From positions 1 to 6,155 of the forward strand of contig JAIRVA010000244.1 in assembly GCA_031254155.1 (NCBI GenBank): a stretch of DNA of 6,155 nucleotides, in the 5' to 3' direction. Of the stretch, positions 1 to 4,774 are shown one piece after another (position 1 is the stretch's first letter; each line of letters opens with the position of its first letter). The notes below the pieces were generated by a model. The model did not search any database. It was given only the letters and a program-made list of their open reading frames with translations, and was not told the DNA's origin. The DNA comes from Propionibacteriaceae bacterium (lineage in GTDB: Bacteria > Actinomycetota > Actinomycetes > Propionibacteriales > Propionibacteriaceae). A program made the translations under genes and the position numbers.

Positions 1-17
1 CGAAAGTTGGCCGACAA

Positions 18-85
18 CGTACCGCAACTCCACAATTGACCTGCAGACGGGGGATCTGAGGGCGGTTGTGTGGGATTGCGGTACG
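18..85. repeat. Imperfect inverted repeat upstream of the DUF559 gene (repeat family copies 1 and 2)
   Basis: The arms are 18-34 and 69-85. The right arm reads TGTGGGATTGCGGTACG. The reverse complement of the left arm reads TGTGGAGTTGCGGTACG, which matches at 15 of 17 positions. The arms are separated by 34 bases of unremarkable sequence. The right arm recurs exactly at 1198-1214 and at 16 of 17 positions at 2807-2823, so this is a dispersed family and not a one-off palindrome. It could be an operator pair or the end of a small repeat element. The repeat is directly visible; its role is not known. Confidence 0.75.
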
Positions 86-107
86 AGTTGTGACGAGTGA
101 GTACGAC

Positions 108-166
108 CGTGGAGTTATCCACATGCCAGAAATTGGTTTGCCCCGATCTGTGGATAACCATCCACG
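108..166. promoter_or_regulatory. Pair of GTGGA/TCCAC palindromes containing inverted TTATCCACA boxes (putative operator or DnaA boxes)
   Basis: Two short palindromes lie just ahead of the DUF559 gene. The first is GTGGA-N4-TCCAC at 109-122 and the second is GTGGAT-N4-ATCCAC at 150-165. Their centres are about 42 bp apart, close to four helical turns. They are also inverted relative to each other: GTTATCCACA (114-123) faces TGTGGATAAC (149-158). Each contains a perfect TTATCCACA, the E. coli DnaA-box consensus (115-123 plus, 149-157 minus). The right site ends 18 bases before the start codon and could cover the -10 region (GATAAC, 153-158), which would suit a repressor. No replication genes are nearby, so an origin is unlikely. 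Actinobacterial DnaA usually favours TTGTCCACA. Binding by the gene's own product, another regulator or DnaA are all possible. Confidence 0.5.
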
Positions 167-183
167 AGGCTTGGTGACCCACC

Positions 184-1107
184 ATGGTTACTATCATGCG
201 TACTGAATCACAAATCGAGTTGACCCCCACCAGCTGGGTCAACCGTCACAATTATCGACACCTGGGCTACGAACGGGTATTACGCGGCGCGTACACCAAG
301 GCCTACCAGGCCCCGGGCCCCGACCAGTGGGCGAGTCTTCGAGCGGACTGGCTGCTGAGGGTACGAGCGGCAATGGCACTGTACGCCGACAGGGACCCGG
401 TCCTGTACGGTTCGACCGCCCTCCAAGCGCTCGACATCGCCTTGCCGACGGAGGTGGCCGACTGGCACCATGTCCACCTCCTGGTGAAGGGTCCGGCCGA
501 CCGTCCCCAGCGCAGCAATGTCGTCGGTCATTCAACGTTGCGAGAGCTCGACGTCTGGCGGCGGCCCCGGGGATTGCCGGTTCTCCACCCCGTCGACCAC
601 TGGCTCCAGTTGACGGGTACCAGCGATGACGCGATGGTGGAGGTAGGCGACGGGTTCGTACGCCGCAACGACTTTCTCATCACACTCGACGAGATGCGCG
701 CCCGGTTGGACGAACTAACCGGCGTCCAGGGTGTTGTGCGCTCCCGCCGGGCGATGCTGCGCGTCCGCGCGGGGACTGACTCCCTTTACGAAACCCGGAC
801 CCGGCTGCTGCTCGTCCGTGGCGGCCTGCCCGAACCGCAGGTCAACCTTGAGGTCTGGTGCCCGGGGGTCCCCCGGATGTACCACGTTGATCTCGGCTAT
901 GACGAGGCCAAAGTGGCGGTCGAGTTCGACGGCATCGTCCACGCGTCGACGCGTGACCAGATGGACCTCGACGCCAACCGCCGACGCCATCTCCAGGACG
1001 AGGGCTGGCTCATCATCACGGTCACGGCCACGATGCTGTCCCGTCCGGCCGAGATCGTTCGCTCGGTTGAGCGAGCCCTCGTACTCCGGCGGCCCACCGC
1101 CAACTGA
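184..1107 (+). CDS. DUF559 / VSR-like endonuclease-fold protein with AbiEi-like N-terminal region
   Basis: This 307-residue protein has a C-terminal DUF559 (VSR-like, PD-(D/E)XK-related) domain at about residues 198-300. The visible hallmarks are E203 in a helix, D236 in the YHVDLGY strand, the KVAVEFDG strand (E247, D249), H253, the D..R helix around 262-268, and the GWLIITVT strand (274-281). These are the conserved positions of the fold. The segment at about 25-41 (YERVLRGAYTKAY) resembles the RGVY end of the winged-helix region in AbiEi-like actinobacterial proteins. The middle (75-180) is typical of these long DUF559 proteins but has no assigned role. DNA cleavage is possible; no target is known. 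ATG 184 is the first start after an in-frame stop at 175-177. GGTGA (173-177) is a weak ribosome site, and ATG 196 is an alternative. Codon 33 is TTA, rare in such GC-rich DNA. The gene stands alone between two inverted-repeat pairs. Confidence 0.85.
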   Translation: MVTIMRTESQIELTPTSWVNRHNYRHLGYERVLRGAYTKAYQAPGPDQWASLRADWLLRVRAAMALYADRDPVLYGSTALQALDIALPTEVADWHHVHLLVKGPADRPQRSNVVGHSTLRELDVWRRPRGLPVLHPVDHWLQLTGTSDDAMVEVGDGFVRRNDFLITLDEMRARLDELTGVQGVVRSRRAMLRVRAGTDSLYETRTRLLLVRGGLPEPQVNLEVWCPGVPRMYHVDLGYDEAKVAVEFDGIVHASTRDQMDLDANRRRHLQDEGWLIITVTATMLSRPAEIVRSVERALVLRRPTAN

Positions 1108-1160
1108 GCCGTACCTGCTCCGTACGCCGTACCCGCTCCCGACGACAGCCCGGCTAGCGC

Positions 1161-1214
1161 CGTACCGCAATCCCGCCGACCGCGCTGAGTCGTGAGTTGT
1201 GGGATTGCGGTACG
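1161..1214. repeat. Perfect 14-bp inverted repeat downstream of the DUF559 gene (repeat family copies 3 and 4)
   Basis: The arms CGTACCGCAATCCC (1161-1174) and GGGATTGCGGTACG (1201-1214) are exact reverse complements around a 26-base loop. The right arm is the core of the TGTGGGATTGCGGTACG repeat also found at 69-85 and 2807-2823. The left copy extends to 1177 with 15 of 17 matches. It starts 53 bases after the DUF559 stop codon. A hairpin followed by GTTTT could weakly terminate transcription, but the loop is long and the same unit occurs upstream of genes. A protein-binding site or repeat-element end fits better. Confidence 0.8.
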
Positions 1215-1251
1215 TTTTGGCCGGCCGGTTGGCGCGTTTTCATGCTTTCGC
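1197..1251 (+). repeat. 55-bp two-block intergenic repeat, copy A
   Basis: Block 1 is TTGTGGGATTGCGGTAC (1197-1213). It is followed by 18 variable bases and then block 2, GCGCGTTTTCATGCTTTCGC (1232-1251). Both blocks recur identically, with the same 18-base spacer, at 2806-2860. By hand alignment 46 of 55 positions agree. The spacer keeps a TTTT one base after block 1. G-rich DNA follows (seven G at 1259-1265). The element is on the same strand as, and about 100 bases ahead of, the small membrane protein gene. Block 1 shares its bases with the right arm of the 1161-1214 inverted repeat. Confidence 0.8.
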
Positions 1252-1293
1252 AGGAATCGGGGGGGTACGGACGGGGATGGCGGTCTTTCCCCA

Positions 1294-1323
1294 TCGACAG
1301 CGGGGTGGGCGGGTTCATAGGCT
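1294..1323 (+). promoter_or_regulatory. Candidate promoter of the membrane protein-methyltransferase unit
   Basis: TCGACA (1294-1299, five of six matches to TTGACA) and TAGGCT (1318-1323, a TANNNT -10 box) are separated by 18 bases. This is acceptable spacing for a housekeeping sigma factor. The predicted start of transcription is near 1330, about 23 bases ahead of the ATG and upstream of the strong AGGAGG ribosome site (1343-1348). Assigned by eye only. Confidence 0.45.
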
Positions 1324-1352
1324 TAGGCGGGTCAACCTAGACAGGAGGCAAT

Positions 1353-1607
1353 ATGTCTATCAATGAACCGACCAACGCGCCTGAGTCCGTACCTCAGGAA
1401 CCGACCACACTGACGACCGGACAGAAGATTCGGGGCGGTGCGTACATCGCCAAGTGCGTCATCATCGGCGGCATCTTCACCGTGGGCGGGATCGGCGTAC
1501 TCTTCTCCGGGCAGAGCGCGTGGTGGGCCGGCCTGGCCGCGATCGCGTACGGGGCGTGGGTCCTGAGCGGCATCAAAACTGGCGGCTGGCGGCTCTTCAT
1601 CTACTGA
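1353..1607 (+). CDS. Small two-helix membrane protein, function unknown
   Basis: This is an 84-residue protein I cannot assign to a named family. The first 25 residues are polar and rich in Thr, Pro and Glu. Two hydrophobic segments follow, about 34-52 (VIIGGIFTVGGIGVLF) and 57-72 (WWAGLAAIAYGAWVL), joined by a short FSGQSA turn. The tail is short, basic and aromatic (KTGGWRLFIY). A two-pass inner-membrane protein with a hairpin of helices is likely. The start is well supported: a perfect AGGAGG (1343-1348) sits four bases before the ATG. The stop codon overlaps the ATG of the methyltransferase (TGATG, 1605-1609), so the two proteins are probably made together. It may anchor or assist the methyltransferase, but that is inference from context alone. 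Confidence 0.8.
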   Translation: MSINEPTNAPESVPQEPTTLTTGQKIRGGAYIAKCVIIGGIFTVGGIGVLFSGQSAWWAGLAAIAYGAWVLSGIKTGGWRLFIY

Positions 1608-2302
1608 TGGCCACCCGCCTGCAGTGGTTCTGGCGGGGGTACGCGGTGGTCTACGACCACATCTGGGACTCCCCGCTCACCCGGGCGGCGCTCACCACGG
1701 CCCTGCGCGACCTCGGACCCGCGGGGGTGGCCGTTGACCTCGGCTGCGGGACGGGGCTGAGCGCCGCACCGCTGGTCCGGGCCGGGTGGACGGTCGTGGG
1801 TGTCGATGCCAGTCTGCCCATGCTAGACCGGGCCCGGGCGGCCGGTCGGATCACCCGCGGGATCCCGGCGGACGCGGCGGCGACAGGGCTCGATCACGCG
1901 ACGGCGGATGCCGTGGTGATCGCCAACCTGCTCCACCTCCACCCCGACCCCGTCGCCGTTCTCGACGAGGCCCGCCGTATCGTCCGCCCAGGCGGCGTGA
2001 TCGTCTGCCTCTGGCCCGCCGCGACGGCGACCTTTACCCGCGCGCTCGCCGCCGATGTTGCGTACGGCCGGCCCTGGCCGTCCGCCCTCGGCGCGGCGAT
2101 CCTCCGGATGGTCGTCGGGCTGGCGGGCGCGCCGGTCAACGCACGGCAGCTGTCCGCCGCAGCGGTCGCCGACACGCTCCAGCGCTGGCTGGCGGACGGA
2201 TCGTGGCACCCCACCCAGGGGTCCGCCACGGAGCTGCAAGACTTCGTCCGGCTACGTACAAATATCATTGCTTCGCGTACGGCTGGGGTCTTGCCGACGT
2301 GA
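1607..2302 (+). CDS. Class I SAM-dependent methyltransferase
   Basis: This 231-residue protein has a Rossmann-type methyltransferase core. Motif I is VDLGCGTG (43-50), which binds S-adenosylmethionine. The acidic residue at the end of strand 2 is D67 in VGVDAS. ADAVVIANLLHLHPDP (100-115) matches the motif IV region, and the IVRPGGVIV turn (125-133) completes the UbiE/Methyltransf_11-like pattern. The short N-terminal region (FWRGYAVVYDHIWDSPLTRAAL) resembles the start of the same families. The substrate cannot be read from the sequence; small molecules, quinones or lipids are plausible. The ATG overlaps the preceding stop by one base (TGATG), which fixes this start and implies translational coupling. 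In-frame sequence further upstream is explained by the overlapping membrane-protein gene. The C-terminal ~70 residues are less conserved and may shape substrate binding. Confidence 0.88.
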   Translation: MATRLQWFWRGYAVVYDHIWDSPLTRAALTTALRDLGPAGVAVDLGCGTGLSAAPLVRAGWTVVGVDASLPMLDRARAAGRITRGIPADAAATGLDHATADAVVIANLLHLHPDPVAVLDEARRIVRPGGVIVCLWPAATATFTRALAADVAYGRPWPSALGAAILRMVVGLAGAPVNARQLSAAAVADTLQRWLADGSWHPTQGSATELQDFVRLRTNIIASRTAGVLPT

Positions 2303-2342
2303 TCCCCGCCCGGACACGCACCCCGCCGCGGGCCCGACCCAC

Positions 2343-2756
2343 TCAGTCGTTGCGAACGGTCAACGCCCAGGTGTCGGTACCCACGACGTAGGCGCCGTGC
2401 CACTCCGCGTCCTCGAACAGGAGCGCGCCCGGGGCGTCGGCGGTGATGGTCCAGCCCAGACTGGGCAGGGTCGTCCGCAGGCAGTCCTCCACCGCGCCCG
2501 CCTGGGCCACGCCGCCGACGGCGATGAGGGCGTTAGGCTGGTCGGCAGTGTACGTCAGCGCCACCGCGGGAAGCCAGATCCGGTTCGCCGGGGTATGGGT
2601 GTAACCGAGATCGGCGAGCGAGCGTACTGGCGGTGTCGGGGTGGCCATCCCCGTCGCCGCGGGGGTCGTGGGGGTCGGACCGGTGTTGGCCGACGCCGTA
2701 CATCCGGCGAGCAGAAGTACGCCGACGACCACCGCTGCCCATCGCTTCCCGACCAC
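2343..2756 (-). CDS. Putative secreted lipoprotein, function unknown
   Basis: This 137-residue protein begins with a lipoprotein signal peptide: basic n-region (GKR, residues 3-5), hydrophobic core (7-16) and lipobox L16-A17-G18-C19. C19 is the predicted lipidated residue, so the mature protein should sit on the outer face of the membrane. A Thr/Pro/Ala-rich linker (20-44) leads to a compact domain of about 90 residues (47-137). This domain has alternating beta-like stretches, a DCLRTTLPSLGW helix (91-102), a lone C92 and an ALTVRND end. I do not recognise the domain. GTG 2756 is chosen because the signal peptide starts there. The longer ATG-started reading (from 2852) would place 32 odd residues ahead of the signal and run through a repeat element. 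The gene converges on the methyltransferase (40-base gap) and diverges from the CPBP protease gene. Confidence 0.75.
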   Translation of the reverse strand: MVGKRWAAVVVGVLLLAGCTASANTGPTPTTPAATGMATPTPPVRSLADLGYTHTPANRIWLPAVALTYTADQPNALIAVGGVAQAGAVEDCLRTTLPSLGWTITADAPGALLFEDAEWHGAYVVGTDTWALTVRND

Positions 2757-2769
2757 GTCCCCTATCGTA
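2754..2769 (-). promoter_or_regulatory. Candidate leaderless promoter of the lipoprotein gene
   Basis: On the minus strand TACGAT (2769-2764) is followed by seven bases (AGGGGAC) and then the GTG start at 2756. A -10 box six to eight bases before the start codon is the usual layout of leaderless genes in actinobacteria. The only SD-like run, AGGGGA, ends one base from the GTG, too close to act as a ribosome site. No convincing -35 box is visible. Confidence 0.4.
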
Positions 2770-2805
2770 CCCGGCCCGCCCGACGTACCCCTAACTCCCC
2801 GCCGC

Positions 2806-2860
2806 TTGTGGGATTGCGGTACCTTTTCCACCGCTTTTTCGCGCGTTTTCATGCTTTCGC
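2806..2860 (+). repeat. 55-bp two-block intergenic repeat, copy B
   Basis: This is the second copy of the element at 1197-1251. Block 1 (2806-2822) and block 2 (2841-2860) are identical to copy A, and the 18-base spacer has the same length but only half the bases conserved. It lies in the divergent gap between the lipoprotein and CPBP genes, 71 bases ahead of the CPBP ATG and in the same orientation. A degenerate left partner may exist at 2784-2800 (CGTACCCCTAACTCCCC), resembling 18-34 with an indel; this is weak. Confidence 0.8.
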
Positions 2861-2896
2861 GGAGGAGAGGAGGGGGAGAGGAGGGAGGGGAGAAGG
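2861..2896 (+). other. 36-base uninterrupted polypurine tract
   Basis: Every base from 2861 to 2896 is G or A, with G runs of five (2872-2876), three and four. It starts directly after block 2 of the repeat and ends five bases before the extended -10 box of the CPBP gene. Such tracts can form triplex (H-DNA) or quadruplex-like structures. There are only three G runs of three or more, so a standard three-tier quadruplex is not complete. Its position suggests an influence on the promoter, which is inference. Confidence 0.6.
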
Positions 2897-2900
2897 CACC

Positions 2901-2909
2901 TGGTAGACT
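2901..2909 (+). promoter_or_regulatory. Candidate extended -10 promoter of the CPBP gene
   Basis: TGG followed by TAGACT (2904-2909) forms an extended -10 (TGN-TANNNT). No -35 box can be seen because the region 17-18 bases upstream is the purine tract. Transcription would start near 2916, with AGGA (2923-2926) as ribosome site before ATG 2932. Confidence 0.4.
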
Positions 2910-2931
2910 CCGGGTGACGGGAAGGAACCGT

Positions 2932-3918
2932 ATGACACTCTACGAGCTGGTCCGGGAGTCCCGGCCCACGCTGCGCGATTCCGACCGTCTCACCCCGGAT
3001 CATCCGCTCCGGCCGTATCCGCCCCTCGCGCCGCTCCGCGCCTCGGCCGGACTGCGGGCGGGCGCCTTCGCGGTCGTGCTCGTGACCACCCTGCTCCTCG
3101 CCACCTCGGTCGCGTGGGCGATCGCCGGCAGTTACACCCTCTCCCCGACGAGCTTCGTCCCGCTGCTGGACGAACTCATCGCGGCCATCGTCGCGTACGG
3201 CGTCCTGGTCTTCGTTATGGAGGCCCGCCTCCGCCCGTACGAACTGCTCCCCCGGCGGGCGCCCGGCCTGCTGAAGGGCGGCCTCGTCGGCGCGGTCTGC
3301 ATCAGCGTCGCCGTCGGCCTGCTCGCCCTCGTCGGCGTCTACCGGATCACGGGGGTCAACCCGGCGTACGATCCCTGGACCGACCTCCTCACGCTCGGCC
3401 TGGCCGCCGCCGTGGCGGAGGAAATCATCTTCCGCGGGGTCTTGTTCCGCCTCGTCGAAGAGGGTGTCGGGACGTGGGGCGCCGTCGCCGTGTCCGCCCT
3501 GGTGTTCGGCCTGCTCCACCTCACCAACTCCGAGGCCACCGTGTGGGGCGCGGTCGCGATCGCCGTCGAAGCCGGGATCTTGTTCGCCGCGGTCTACGTG
3601 ATCACCCGGTCCCTGTGGTGGTGCATCGGACTCCATTTTGCCTGGAACGTGATGGAAGGGCCGGTCTTCGGGTCGGTCGTCTCCGGTGCCGGCACCCAGG
3701 AGAGTTGGTTCGTGAGTACGTGGACCGGCCCGGACTGGCTGACCGGCGGCCAGTTCGGCCTGGAGGCGTCGGTCGTCCCGGTCATCCTGCTCGGCGCGCT
3801 CGGGGTGGCCCTGCTCCTCGTCGCCCGGCACGCGGGCATCATCGTCTCACCGATGTGGGTCCGCAAGCGGATTCTCAGCCCCGGGCCAGCAGCCCCAGCC
3901 CCCGGTCCTGCCAGGTGA
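2932..3918 (+). CDS. CPBP family intramembrane glutamic endopeptidase (CAAX/Abi family)
   Basis: This 328-residue polytopic membrane protein has the three CPBP (formerly Abi/CAAX protease) motifs: EEIIFR (163-168; E163, E164, R168), FGLLHL (192-197; H196) and HFAWN (235-239; H235, N239). In this family these lie in membrane helices and form the active site. Hydrophobic segments occur at about 43-65, 77-95, 114-136, 150-165, 181-198, 204-225 and 279-298. The first 40 residues are polar and rich in Pro and Arg, and the tail (308-328) is basic then Pro/Ala-rich; both are likely cytoplasmic. Family members process or bind membrane proteins, including immunity to bacteriocins. The substrate here is unknown. 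ATG 2932 is chosen because AGGA lies five bases ahead and a -10 box is in place; the in-frame extension to 2641 crosses the lipoprotein gene. Its 3' end overlaps the sprT-like gene by 44 bases. Confidence 0.9.
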   Translation: MTLYELVRESRPTLRDSDRLTPDHPLRPYPPLAPLRASAGLRAGAFAVVLVTTLLLATSVAWAIAGSYTLSPTSFVPLLDELIAAIVAYGVLVFVMEARLRPYELLPRRAPGLLKGGLVGAVCISVAVGLLALVGVYRITGVNPAYDPWTDLLTLGLAAAVAEEIIFRGVLFRLVEEGVGTWGAVAVSALVFGLLHLTNSEATVWGAVAIAVEAGILFAAVYVITRSLWWCIGLHFAWNVMEGPVFGSVVSGAGTQESWFVSTWTGPDWLTGGQFGLEASVVPVILLGALGVALLLVARHAGIIVSPMWVRKRILSPGPAAPAPGPAR

Positions 3919-4342
3919 CCGGGCGCCGGGCGCCCGCCTTGGCACAGGCCCCGCAGTAGACGCGGCCGGGTGGTCGGCGGTGGCGCAGGATCTCGTGCCC
4001 GGCCCCGCAGGTACCGCGCCAGCGCGCCGACAGGCGCGCCTCCGGGACCTCGATCGTCGCGCCCCCGGTGTACCCCAGTGCCCGGGCCTGGGCCCGCCAC
4101 CGCCCGCCGTGCCCCGCCGCTGGTCCCGCCAGCCCGTGCGCGACCTCGTGCAGGATGATTTGTTCCACCTCGTCATCGGCCAGGTAGGCGACCAGGTACG
4201 TCGAACAGGTGATGCGCCTCGCCGCGTAGTGGCAGCACCCCACGCGCGTCCGCGCGTGGTCAAGCCCGAAGGACCAGTCTCCCCCGAGGTGACGCGCGAT
4301 GAGCCGCTCCCCCGCCGCCAGGGTCCACTCCGCCGTCGCCAC
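3875..4342 (-). CDS. SprT-like zinc metalloprotease domain protein
   Basis: This 155-residue protein carries the SprT-like signature HEVAH (65-69), with E66 as catalytic base and H65 and H69 as zinc ligands. The third ligand H78 is in GHGGRW, at the spacing and in the HGxxW context of SprT proteins. A C-terminal zinc-ribbon-like segment follows (C112, H116, C130, C133). Cytoplasmic location is expected, as there is no signal peptide or membrane helix. Eukaryotic SPRTN repairs DNA-protein crosslinks; bacterial SprT-like proteins are poorly understood, so the substrate is unknown. GTG 4342 is the only plausible start: it follows the aroQ stop by one base, and no ATG, GTG or TTG occurs in frame before the catalytic motif or nearby upstream. 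There is no clear Shine-Dalgarno, suggesting translation by coupling to aroQ. It is the last gene of the operon and overlaps the convergent CPBP gene. Confidence 0.87.
   Translation of the reverse strand: MATAEWTLAAGERLIARHLGGDWSFGLDHARTRVGCCHYAARRITCSTYLVAYLADDEVEQIILHEVAHGLAGPAAGHGGRWRAQARALGYTGGATIEVPEARLSARWRGTCGAGHEILRHRRPPGRVYCGACAKAGARRPVTWQDRGLGLLARG
3920..3936. terminator. GC-rich hairpin just after the CPBP stop codon
   Basis: GGGCGCC (3921-3927) and GGCGCCC (3929-3935) are perfect reverse complements, and C3920 can pair with G3936. In practice this would fold as a stem of five or six pairs with a small loop. It begins two bases after the CPBP stop and lies inside the sprT-like coding sequence. 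There is no T-run on either side, so intrinsic termination is uncertain; a pause site or chance in GC-rich coding DNA are alternatives. Confidence 0.3.
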
Positions 4343-4343
4343 G

Positions 4344-4772
4344 TCAGTTCTGGGCGGCCAGGTGCGCGAGCGCGTAATCGTACCCGGCGAGCCCGAGCCC
4401 GACGATGACGCCACTGGCGACCCCCGACATGACCGAGTGGTGCCGGAACTCCTCGCGGGCGAAGATGTTGGTGATGTGGACCTCGACCAACTGGCCGACC
4501 TCCCGCGCCGCGTCGGCAATCGCCAACGAGTAGTGCGACCAGGCCCCGGCGTTGAGGACGACGGCCGCCCCCGCATCCGCCGCCTCGTGGAGCCAGGCGA
4601 CCAGCTCCGCCTCGGCGTCGGTCTGCCGGACCTCCACCGCCAGCCCGAGCGCCGCCCCCGTCCCGATGAGGTGCTCCGCCAGTTGCGCGTGGGTGACCGC
4701 ACCGTACAACTCCGGTTCCCGCGTGCCCAGCCGGCCCAGGTTGACGCCGTTCAGCACCCTGACTTGTTTCAT
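4344..4772 (-). CDS. aroQ: Type II 3-dehydroquinate dehydratase
   Basis: This 142-residue protein catalyses the third step of the shikimate pathway, 3-dehydroquinate to 3-dehydroshikimate, in the cytoplasm. It has the usual length of about 145 residues; type II enzymes form dodecamers. Motifs in order are NGVNLGRLGTREPELYG (8-24; R18 and catalytic Y23), QTDAEAEL (50-57), VVLNAGAWSH (71-80; N74, H80), EVHITN (97-102; H99), AREEFRHHS (105-113; R106, R110) and GVIVGLGLAGY (121-131). The expected active-site residues are all present. Two departures from common sequence are V10, where NGPNL has proline, and T101, where serine is usual. AAGGAG (4783-4778), inside the end of the SIS gene, lies five bases before ATG 4772 and the gap to the SIS stop is two bases. 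That fixes the start and supports operon membership. Its place beside manB-linked genes, and not near aroB, is unusual. Confidence 0.93.
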   Translation of the reverse strand: MKQVRVLNGVNLGRLGTREPELYGAVTHAQLAEHLIGTGAALGLAVEVRQTDAEAELVAWLHEAADAGAAVVLNAGAWSHYSLAIADAAREVGQLVEVHITNIFAREEFRHHSVMSGVASGVIVGLGLAGYDYALAHLAAQN

Positions 4773-4774
4773 TG

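Noticed and set aside
108..166. Chromosomal origin of replication based on two perfect DnaA boxes
   Set aside because: There are only two boxes, no AT-rich unwinding region and no dnaA, dnaN, rpmH or other origin genes nearby.
1161..1251. Insertion sequence or transposon end
   Set aside because: No transposase or target-site duplication is visible. The repeats are kept as an unexplained family.
2303..2342. Terminator between the convergent methyltransferase and lipoprotein genes
   Set aside because: Only a five-pair GC stem with a one-base loop (2322-2332) is present, with no T-run.
2757..2852. 32-codon N-terminal extension of the lipoprotein from ATG 2852
   Set aside because: It would place a polar stretch ahead of the signal peptide and be encoded by the repeat element. 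No ribosome site is present.
2641..2931. 97-codon in-frame extension of the CPBP gene upstream of ATG 2932
   Set aside because: It runs across the lipoprotein gene, the repeat and the purine tract. The ribosome site and -10 box favour ATG 2932.
2791..3831. Long minus-strand open frame (346 codons), rich in Asp, Glu and Arg, opposite the CPBP gene
   Set aside because: It is antisense to a gene with clear CPBP motifs. Its low-complexity charged composition is what the reverse frame of GC-rich coding DNA produces, and no domain is visible.
3114..3959. Plus-strand Arg/Pro-rich open frame (281 codons)
   Set aside because: It is a shifted frame of the CPBP gene with low-complexity composition and no motif.
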